A stretch of 64,000 bases of DNA from Nectonema munidae (Eukaryota; Nematomorpha; Nectonematoida; Nectonematidae). The stretch lies in contig JAUIRK010000739.1 of assembly GCA_030549495.1 (NCBI GenBank), positions 1-64,000 of the forward strand, in the 5' to 3' direction. Made by a program: the position numbers and the translations under genes. Below, one piece after another: positions 57,401 through 64,000 of this stretch; positions within the stretch are counted from its first letter, which is position 1, and every line of letters starts with the position of its first letter. The notes under the pieces were generated by a model, which searched no databases, was not told the origin of the DNA, and worked only from the letters and a program-made list of their open reading frames with translations.

Positions 57401-59081
57401 ACTACAAAAGGATCTTCCACCCAAAAAAAATACATCAAGTGATTGGAAATATTTTTTAATGGTAAAATAAATTGAGATTTTTTGTAGGTATTATTTCTCT
57501 TTTTCTATAATGTCAATTTCTACTTAGAGAACGAACATTGTCAGTACACGTTAGAATGTTTTAATTATTCCTCCACATATCGTCATTGAGAGTGTTGAAG
57601 AATTGGAATATAATATAAAGCAGAAATGCAACTACAACGTTACATTTGTAAACTCTTTAAATGTCAAAAATAAAAAATCTCTTCATTAGCTCGTAAAAGC
57701 ACGTGCTACTTCTTTGTGGAGTTCAAGTTGTGTGTAGACAGATTCCATGGGAGAACATAGCCATGAAAATAAACTTAATATTGATGGTCTTAATACGACT
57801 AAAACAATTAACAATCTATTTTACCAATTTCTCGTATTTATCTACTTTTGATCGTCGTCTCATTTATTACGCTCTGGAGCTGAGCCACTAACGATTTTTA
57901 AATGAGAGCCTTTGTGTGAGGGTAAGTGTGTAAAAACAAAGACACGGTTTTTCTGTTTGACCAACAAAATGAATTCTTTTATGCATTCCAAATAGAGGGG
58001 AAACGATCCGTGCAGGTGTTTATGCATGCTTTGCATTACAAATTGTGAGAACAAATAGTTGTCGACAATTTCAAAAATGTTTTGTCCACAAAATGAAAGT
58101 ACACTAAAGGTTATTCCTCATTCAACGAAGACAAAAATAAACATTAGACAACAGTCATAGATGAACATATACAATGGAGCACACCCAAGAACAAGTGTGT
58201 ATCTTTTCTTTTTATTTGCGCATTATATTGATATCGAGCACACTATGGATCTAGGGTCAATATAAATATTAAAGTCGAAAGGGAGTATTTGAATGCGGCA
58301 AGTCCACTTTTACCTTTCAAAAAAGAAAAAAATTGACCTTTTCCCAAGAAAGCTGTTCAATGTCGACAAATATGCGCATCAATTCGGGGATAACAAGTGA
58401 AGGATGAGTATCATTGAGTTGAATAGCGACTTTGCTAGAAAACTCATCAAGTGATATGCGGTCAGGAGTGAGCTTGCCAAATTTACTACATTTGTAGCGC
58501 CTTATGATGTCCTGTACTGTAGCTGATACCATGAGATACTGTTGCTTTAGACGAAGTTCTTTGCCTTCAAAAAACTTAAAAAAAAGAGAAAGCATTCATA
58601 GGATGCGCTTAGAACATATTAAAATTAGAAAAACATATTACGTTGTCGTTGGGATAAAGAACTCGGGTGATGTTTTCTGAAGTATTTCTATTAATCACAG
58701 CATCAATATACTGCCCACTGTTGACTAATTGTACAAGATTGTATTAAAGAGATGATATATATTATATAGAAATTTTTTATACAGAATTTAAGATTAAAGC
58801 TTGTAGAAGCTTTGGCTGACCACAATCTAAGGGTATTAACAGTGTTATTTCGAAATCCTGGAATCGGTGTATCATAAGGCATTGCATAGACAATCTATTA
58901 AAGAGAAACTAAAATGAGAAGAAAAAAGGAGATTAAAAATAGGTACTTGAGCGTTCACCCATACGCTGCGACCATTTTCACCTATTTCAGTGTTGCCATA
59001 AAATTGGACAGGAACAATGTACTCAGGTCTCGATTTTTCCCAGCAATTTCCGTATCTGAGCCATTCGTCAGGATCTTCAAT
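51291..59081 (-). CDS. GlyP: glycogen phosphorylase, 5'-incomplete, 13 visible exons
   Basis: This encodes the cytosolic PLP enzyme that releases glucose-1-phosphate from glycogen. Thirteen minus-strand exons join in phase with GT-AG introns: 59,081-58,947; 58,894-58,783; 58,724-58,642; 58,574-58,338; 57,176-57,030; 56,975-56,812; 56,445-56,331; 56,274-56,173; 55,622-55,413; 54,528-54,307; 52,421-52,294; 52,240-52,039; 51,461-51,291. They give 675 residues, matching rabbit muscle enzyme residues of about 176 to the end. Key parts are intact: the 280s loop [77 protein letters not shown], and the PLP-lysine motif [15 protein letters not shown]. The N-terminal ~175 residues, with the regulatory serine and part of the AMP site, were not found before 64,000. 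No stop or frameshift appears in the visible exons, so the gene is probably live with its first exons to the right of the window. Confidence 0.95.
52039..52240 (-). CDS. GlyP: GlyP exon
   Basis: Encodes [58 protein letters not shown]. The first base completes a Gly codon from the previous exon. The donor GCA|GTATGC follows SKCFA. Confidence 0.93.
52294..52421 (-). CDS. GlyP: GlyP exon
   Basis: Encodes [20 protein letters not shown] and [17 protein letters not shown], the strand after the PLP lysine. 128 bases, phase 0 in, phase 2 out. Confidence 0.95.
52448..52577. mobile_element. piggyBac-type MITE (130 bp) in GlyP intron
   Basis: TTAA flanks both sides (52,444-52,447 and 52,578-52,581). 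The ends are ACCATTTAAGACCAA and, reversed, CCCATTTACGACCAA. It has the same length and the same AAAAAGCAGACGAAG interior as the MITE in the 8.4-kb units. Confidence 0.7.
52578..54306 (-). other. GlyP intron between residues FM and LN
   Basis: 1.9-kb intron (from 52,422). Apart from the MITE at 52,448-52,577 it shows AT-rich sequence only. Confidence 0.55.
54307..54528 (-). CDS. GlyP: GlyP exon with the PLP-binding lysine
   Basis: Encodes [39 protein letters not shown] and [15 protein letters not shown]. The Lys of GNMKFM is the residue that binds pyridoxal phosphate in the family (Lys680 in the rabbit muscle enzyme). Confidence 0.97.
54529..55412 (-). other. GlyP intron with a possible SINE
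   Basis: On the minus strand near 54,620-54,700 the text GGGCAGATGGTCTAGTCATGG and GTGGGTTTTGACTCGG resembles a tRNA-derived A-box/B-box pair, so a decayed SINE is possible. Nothing else recognised. Confidence 0.35.
55413..55622 (-). CDS. GlyP: GlyP exon
   Basis: Encodes [39 protein letters not shown] and [20 protein letters not shown] is a near-invariant phosphorylase motif. Confidence 0.97.
56173..56274 (-). CDS. GlyP: GlyP exon
   Basis: 34 codons, [20 protein letters not shown] and [14 protein letters not shown], between TTCTTAG and AAT|GTATGC. Alignment to the family (DEVFIRDVAKVKQ-ENK) fixes the donor. Confidence 0.93.
56331..56445 (-). CDS. GlyP: GlyP exon
   Basis: Encodes [20 protein letters not shown] and [18 protein letters not shown]. 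The first base completes a Thr codon from the exon at 56,812. Confidence 0.96.
56446..56811 (-). other. GlyP intron
   Basis: 366 bases of AT-rich intron with no recognisable element. Confidence 0.5.
56812..56975 (-). CDS. GlyP: GlyP exon
   Basis: Encodes [40 protein letters not shown] and IHSQILKDD. It includes the conserved GSHAxNGVAxIHS substrate-site segment. Confidence 0.96.
57030..57176 (-). CDS. GlyP: GlyP exon
   Basis: 49 codons: [49 protein letters not shown]. It carries the TNHT and EALERWP motifs of the catalytic centre. Confidence 0.97.
57177..58337 (-). other. GlyP intron
   Basis: 1.2-kb intron with no element ends recognised. An open stretch on the minus strand (58,054-57,860) has no family match and is taken as chance. 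Confidence 0.5.
58338..58574 (-). CDS. GlyP: GlyP exon
   Basis: 79 codons: [68 protein letters not shown]. It contains the 280s-loop end and the AIQLNDTHP motif. Confidence 0.97.
58642..58724 (-). CDS. GlyP: GlyP exon
   Basis: 83 bases, phase 1 in and 0 out: [20 protein letters not shown] then VLYPNDN, the active-site gate region. Confidence 0.95.
58783..58894 (-). CDS. GlyP: GlyP exon
   Basis: Encodes [20 protein letters not shown] and [17 protein letters not shown], the glucan and active-site loop region. Confidence 0.96.
58947..59081 (-). CDS. GlyP: GlyP first visible exon
   Basis: 45 codons after the acceptor [55 protein letters not shown]. It matches rabbit muscle residues of about 176-220. 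The acceptor shows that more coding sequence lies upstream. Confidence 0.95.
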
Positions 59082-59880
59082 CTAAAACAATTAAATCACG
59101 TGTCAAAAAAATTATGATGACAAAATACATTATGAAATTTTTACGAGTAAATAATTTTATATGTAGTACATGAGAACTATAAGAAAAAATTAGATGATTA
59201 TACTCATATCTTACATATTCAATTCCAAAATAAAATAAATTAACACTTTGGGGACCAGACAAATTAACGCCTTCGGAAGCAAAATTTTGGAATTTACTCA
59301 TTTAAAGCAGACTATTATTATTTTTTTGCTGGTTCTCAATGGGTTTAAAACATTACTTTCAAAAACTATATTTAATAAACATTAATATTAAATATAAATA
59401 TCGGAAGATTCACAAAACAAAATTTGCAAAAGTTTATTCATAAAAAAGACTCAATGAAAAATTGATTACTGAAACGACTAAACATTGCAGTTGCTATCAC
59501 CAAAGTGTGAAATCAAGAAAAAAGTGTATTTATGATCCTTTTTTGAAAGATGATATATTTTTCTGGCACGTATTCAAGTTTAATTTCTAAATGAAAGCAT
59601 GAAGAGAAAGAATAAAGTACATTCTAAGAATAAAGTATATTCATTAATAACACTAGGCAACATGAAATTTGCTTCCTTTTCGAAACTAGCAAAAACTCGT
59701 TCAAAGAGTATCACTATGTTCGTCATTTGGCCTCATAGCTCTGGTTTGCAAAATACACAGTGTTTACAAAACTCATATATGTATATATATTTGCTATTAT
59801 ATATTATTATTTTATGTTATTTATATTACATATTTGTTATTATATGTTATTATTATCATTTTTTTTATTGTCGCTTTCTT
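59082..59880 (-). other. 5' side of GlyP, no exon found
   Basis: AT-rich. No sequence resembling the missing phosphorylase residues (such as the LGNGGLGRLAACF motif) was found here or up to 64,000. This is probably intron that continues through the nested elements. Confidence 0.5.
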
Positions 59881-60819
59881 GTTTGAATAAAGTTAATAAC
59901 TTTTGTTATATTTGTGGAGAAGAAGTTACCTTCGAAGCCCAGAAAAGATCCATTACTAAAAACGTAAAAAGGCATACTCTTTGTATTTTGGTTGCCAGAT
60001 AGGCGACAAGTTGGCCTTTACACATTTGTTGCAATGCGTGTGCGACAAACTTGAGGCAATGGATGGAGGGAAATGCCTTCACTGTTCCCATAATATGGCG
60101 AGAGCAGAAAAATCATATAGACAACGGCTATTTTTGTTTACTACCGCCACTGAAAAGCGGAATATCCAGAAAAAGAAGAAGACAATTGAATATGGAAATT
60201 TGCCACCTGCCACTCGACCAGTGAAACACGATGAAGACCTACCAGTTTCTCTTGCTCCCGATCACATTGTTTCTGATTCAAGTGATGACAACATTGAGTA
60301 ACGTCAACTTGCTTATTAACGTTAAACACACTCAGTATAATTGGGAAATATGCGGGGGTTTGTAGGTTATTGCTTTGTTGATGGGTTTACAAGGGGGATA
60401 TAGGAAGTACTGTTGCTTTTTGTGTGAATGGGATAGTCGAGCGAGAAGTTTGCATTACTTGAAAAAAGATTGGACTTCAAGGAATTTGACACCTGGTCAA
60501 AAAAATGTAATGTATCCAAGTTTGGTCCCTCAAAGAAAATCCTTTTACCTCCTTGCACATCAAGCTTGGTATAATGAAAATTTTTAAAGCAATGGATCGT
60601 GAGGGCTACGGGTTTAAGTATTTGAAGCAAAAATAAAAAGGAAACTTTACAAAGATGAGTTATTTCCTTCAGTCCTCAGCGTTGTGGAAGAAAAAGTATG
60701 GGAATCATTCAAATTAGTATTTGCAGGCTTTTTGGGTAACCATAAAGCAAATAACCATCCTGAACTAATCGAAACTCTATTGCTAGCAATGAAAGAATTG
60801 AATTGCAACATGTCATTAA

Positions 60820-62368
60820 CACTAGAAGGACCAAAGACGTCAATTGACGTAAACTATAATTGGATTTATCACTATAGCACGTGTGACTATACCATCATAC
60901 TACGTGACAATGTTTTAATTAATGTTTCATTTGACATATGTGTTATTTTATCTTTGAAGAATTCAACTTCAAGATGATGTGTCATTTTTGACATAAAGGA
61001 CCATCTGAGTCAAATTTTATATTGATTCATACATATACGAATAAGTATATTATTAGTTTTTTTGCTTCATTCTTTGTTTATCACTCATTTCTTTGTCTTG
61101 CAAGTTTCTTCGTTTTGACTACAAAAGTGAAAGGAATGTTCGATTTGTAGATAAATTTTGCTTGATTTCTTCAGCGTGGAATGAATTTATACAAAACAGC
61201 CAAAAATGCTTTTTTCCAGGCGCATTTATCACTGTGGACAAACAACTTATGCCGTGGAAGTTTATTCAATTCATGTCTAACAAGCTTGATAAATACGGCA
61301 TAAAGTTTTGGCTTGCTGTTGACCTAGACACAAAATATTTGGTGAATGGTTTTCCTTACCTTGGCAAATACAACACCACTCAAAATAGTGCAAGCTCTCT
61401 AACTGAAGTTGTATCAAGCCTTATTATAACAGAGGGTACAACATTACTTGCGATAACTACTTCACATCACTCAACTTGGCTGTACACCACAAGGAAAGAA
61501 ATACCTATGATTTTGAAAGAAAAGCACGCATTTTATCATACTTTAGCCTTCAAATCAGAATAACAGCGATTCCTCACTCTTACGAAGTACCAATGCAAGA
61601 AGTCCAAATCTGTCATCATTCTCAGCAGCATGCACCAAGATGTTCAAGTACCAACTGAGAACAACCAGAAGAAAAAACCGGAAACTGTTCTTTCACTCAG
61701 GAAACTGTCATCATTCTCAGCAGCATGCACCAGGATGTTCAAGTACCAACTGAGAACAACCAGAAGAAAAAACCGGAAACTGTTCTTTCACTCAGGAAAC
61801 TGTCATCATTCTCAGTAGCATGCACCAGGATGTTCAAGTACCCACTGAGAACAACCAGAAGAAAAAACCGGAAACTGTTCTTTTTTATTATCAAACAAAG
61901 TCAGGTGTCGATCTGTTTCATCAAATGATAAGATTGTATTCAACAAAAGCAAGAAGTAGAAGATGGCAAGTACAATTTTTTTTACAATATCTTGGACATG
62001 GCCTCAATAAATAGTTGGATACTTTACAATAAAGTGAATAATTCTAATTTATCAAAGTTGAAATTTTTGCAACAACTTAGTGAACAATTGACTGGATATA
62101 AAATTCAAGAGGATCGAAAGATGCTTACCGCAAAAGCGTAGAACTTGTTCCAAAAAAAATTTCAAGAATAGAACTACAGATTTATGTTGTGGCAGTAAAA
62201 AGCCAATTTGTGGTACATGCGGGGTAAAAAATTAAATATTTGTTTTTTAACAAATAAATTTTTTTATTATTTTTTTAATTTTTATTTTAAGAAATTCAAC
62301 ATAATTTTGATATATAGACGTCAATTGACGTATTCGGACCTTTATGGTGAATTTTTTGGTCCTTCTAG
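60820..62368 (+). mobile_element. piggyBac transposon, internally decayed
   Basis: The insertion follows TTAA (60,816-60,819) inside the codon run NMSL of the flanking protein relic. The ends are CACTAGAAGGACCAAA and, reversed, CTAGAAGGACCAAA; the 14-bp palindrome ACGTCAATTGACGT sits inside both. Coding part, about 61,093-62,014: FVDKFCLISSAWNEFIQNSQ, AFITVDKQLMPWK (first catalytic Asp), YGIKFWLAVDLDTKYLVNGF, PYLGKYNTTQ, then DNYFTSLNLAV in a shifted frame (second Asp), and KSGVDLFHQM, where the family usually has D in place of H. It is 1.55 kb, shorter than autonomous copies, with frame changes and a 95-bp triplication. Confidence 0.88.
61611..61882. repeat. 95-bp tandem repeat, 2.9 copies, inside piggyBac
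   Basis: Copies start at 61,611, 61,706 and 61,801, each opening TGTCATCATTCTCAGNAGCA and differing at only a few bases. Because 95 is not a multiple of 3, each copy moves the encoded HQDVQVPTENNQKKKPETV to another frame. The low divergence points to recent amplification. Confidence 0.95.
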
Positions 62369-62370
62369 AT

Positions 62371-63641
62371 TAGTGCTCTGCGCGGGGCGGACAACCCACG
62401 CGGGTTTTGCGGGACCCGCACCCGCGGGTCGGACATGGGTTGTCCACAGTTTTATTAATATAGTGCGGACTATCTGTGGGTTGTCCGCATTCACTTTTAT
62501 GCAAGTTTTTATGACTCTTTTTGGAAATAGCTTATTTTTTTATTTCTATGTGTTACGTATATTGGAAAGAGATTTGGATTGAGTAAATGGTGTGTGATGA
62601 AGTGAAATCGTAATTGAAATAGAAAGGTAGAGTAGGTTTGATTAGCGTGATTGATGAGTGTACAAGAGAAGAAGGAGAAAAAAACAAATAATATAATGTC
62701 ATATTTTTGTTATTTTCTTTCGCACAAAATGACAACGTTAACATCTCAGCAAGTTTCATCTCATTTGAAATCTGGCTTATATAAAATAAAAAGTGTAAAT
62801 GGATTGAAATTGGGGGTCTGGAAAACGTTTGGTATCAGGGTAAATGAAAAAAACACTGATTTGAATTTTGTCGCTTGTAAAGTATGCTTTCAAGCTTTCG
62901 CTTATTGTGGAAGAAAAACAGGTACTTCTATTCTTAGGAGACACAAGTGCAAAATATATCCTAATCAAACTTTACTGACGATGCTACCAAGCCGGTTTTA
63001 AATAATGCTAAAGTTATTTCGAAAGCTAAAAACGAAAACATTAAACTGGCATGCGTCCATTTTTTAGCTAAAGATCTTAGAAAATTTGAAACGATCGGTT
63101 GTGGTGGATTCATTGACTTAGTTCAAGAGGTAAACTCTAATGCTTTCTTAAATTTGTAAAATTATTTTATGAGAAAATAAACTATACAAATTAAAAAAAT
63201 GCAAGCGAAAAATACAAATTTGAAAAATCAAAGGGCTAATCTTTTGTGATTCTATATTGAAAATTTAAAATATTACAATTCTTGATGAGAAATTTGTTTA
63301 TTCAGATTAGACAACTTGTCAAAGAAATTTTTTTTCAGACAAAAACTTATTTGTAAAAAAATTAATAATATATTTAAAAGTAGTATAGTATATCTAAGAT
63401 TTTTTTCCAAGCATGTTAAGGATATAAATAACATTTAATTAGCTTTGTATTATTTCGATAAAATTCGGGTCGGGTGGGGGTGCAAATTGAACAAATGCGG
63501 GCGGGGCGGAGCGGGTGCAAATTGAACAAATGCGGGCGGGCGGAGCGGGTGCAAATTGATATAATGCAGGGCGGAACCAAATTGAATAATTGGGGGGCGG
63601 GACGGGTGCGGACAACTTTTTACAACCCGCGCAGGGCTCTA
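62371..63641 (+). mobile_element. BED-finger hAT transposon, internally deleted
   Basis: The target duplication is TTCTAGAT (62,363-62,370) and TTCTTGAT (63,642-63,649), 7 of 8 matching. The ends are TAGTGCTCTGCGCGGG and, reversed, TAGAGCCCTGCGCGGG. Subterminal regions are strikingly G+C-rich, full of GCGGG/CCCGC motifs. 62,651-63,001 encodes a BED zinc finger (LGVWKTFG, CKVCFQAFAY, GTSILRRHKC). A following frame reads LACVHFLAKDLRKFETIG and GFIDLVQE, the Hermes-type DNA-binding domain. The catalytic core is absent, so it is non-autonomous. Confidence 0.85.
63474..63600. repeat. G+C-rich subterminal repeat of the hAT element
   Basis: GGGTGCAAATTGAACAAATG and CGGGCGGGNCGGAGC alternate in about three copies with a 35-bp period. 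They lie just inside the right end; related GCGGACAACCC motifs lie inside the left end. Such arrays are typical transposase binding sites in hAT elements. Confidence 0.8.
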
Positions 63642-63850
63642 TTCTTGATACACTTTCTGCACTCACATCTCGATTTTTTCCCTAAAAATTGCGGAGCAGT
63701 AAGTGACGAACATGGGAAACGGTTCCATCAAACCATTTGTTTTCGAAAAAAGGTATCAAGGCAAATAGGGCCCAACCATGTTAGCAGACTACTGTTGGAC
63801 GATTGCTGAAGATGAATCGGATGAGGTTTATAAGAGGCATGTTAAAAATT

Positions 63851-64000
63851 GATGTTTTGGCGTGATGGTCAAAAAAGTCATTTTTTGATTTTATTTAGTT
63901 TGTACCGATTTCGTTAATATATAGCAGTTTAACTAAAATAGGACAGATATGTATATATGAATATTCGAAATTTTGAAAAAAAAATCGTAGCCAACCAAAA
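63851..64000. other. window end, non-coding
   Basis: AT-rich sequence beyond the last recognisable codons of the split protein relic. Nothing else recognised. Confidence 0.4.

Larger units (their letters stand above)
59885..63850 (+). pseudogene. relic of a repeated arthropod protein, split by two insertions
   Basis: Plus-strand pieces match an uncharacterised multi-copy protein family I recall from many arthropod genomes. Pieces: NNFCYICGEEVTFEAQKRSI (59,900), YFGCQIGDKLAFTHLLQCVC with NLPPATRPVKHDEDLPVS (to 60,300), then GGYRKYCCFLCEWDSRARSL, GFLGNHKANNHPELIETLL and LNCNMSL (to 60,815). After the insertions comes IHFLHSHLDFFPKNCGAVSD then EHGKRFHQ (63,652-63,740). Cys pairs in CYICG and CLHC suggest a metal-binding N-terminus. 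The relic is broken and a large middle part is missing. High copy number in arthropods suggests a mobile-element protein, but I cannot name the class. Confidence 0.7.

Noticed and set aside
57860-58054. 64-codon minus-strand frame in a GlyP intron
   Set aside because: Not similar to phosphorylase and not needed for phase continuity between 58,338 and 57,176.
59217-59310. Minus-strand piece starting MSKFQNFASEGVNLSGPQS and ending at a strong GTAAGA donor in phase with the first visible GlyP exon
   Set aside because: It matches no part of glycogen phosphorylase. The residues expected before [12 protein letters not shown] (AAYGYGIRYE-like) are absent, so I treat it as chance.

Overview
The window is AT-rich, intron-rich animal DNA, most likely from an arthropod. 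Two host genes support this. One is glycogen phosphorylase, split into at least 13 short exons. The other is a membrane-anchored zona pellucida (ZP) domain protein of the arthropod apical-matrix type, in at least 9 exons. Both lie on the minus strand. The dense load of Penelope-like, hAT, piggyBac, pogo-like and LINE remnants fits a crustacean such as a parasitic copepod, but that is a guess.

Layout. 1-20,617: two full copies and one truncated copy of an 8.4-kb direct tandem repeat, nearly identical by eye. Each full unit carries relics of two different Penelope-like elements (reverse transcriptase followed by GIY-YIG endonuclease), a tRNA-like SINE head and a 130-bp TTAA-flanked piggyBac-type MITE. 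20,618-21,907: a ZBED/SCAND3-type hAT transposase relic that begins exactly where the third unit stops. 22,037-22,600: the 3' end of a LINE. 22,600-26,146: non-coding DNA with hAT scraps and one hAT MITE with its target duplication. 26,147-38,483 (gene possibly starting near 42.7 kb): the ZP gene. Its introns hold two long foldback hairpins, a hAT MITE and a LINE tail, and an internally deleted hAT with perfect 8-bp target duplications lies just upstream. 43.7-51 kb: gene-poor DNA with MITEs, a hAT relic, a pogo-like relic and a diverged inverted copy of about 1 kb of the 8.4-kb unit. 51,291-59,081: glycogen phosphorylase from about residue 176 (rabbit muscle numbering) to the stop. 59.9-63.85 kb: a nest of three elements, in which a repeated arthropod protein of unnamed family is split by a piggyBac at TTAA and a BED-finger hAT sits in the piggyBac right end.

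The two host genes are unrelated in role: glycogen breakdown in the cytosol, and apical extracellular matrix or cuticle. Both exon chains were built by matching splice sites and reading phase by eye, and every junction in both chains is phase-consistent. The first ~175 residues of glycogen phosphorylase and the signal-peptide exon of the ZP gene were not found. I saw no tRNA, rRNA or CRISPR and nothing that amounts to a clear new defence or metabolic system. The most unusual structures are the tandem Penelope-bearing array, the three-deep nest and the lysine/glutamate-rich ZP protein.
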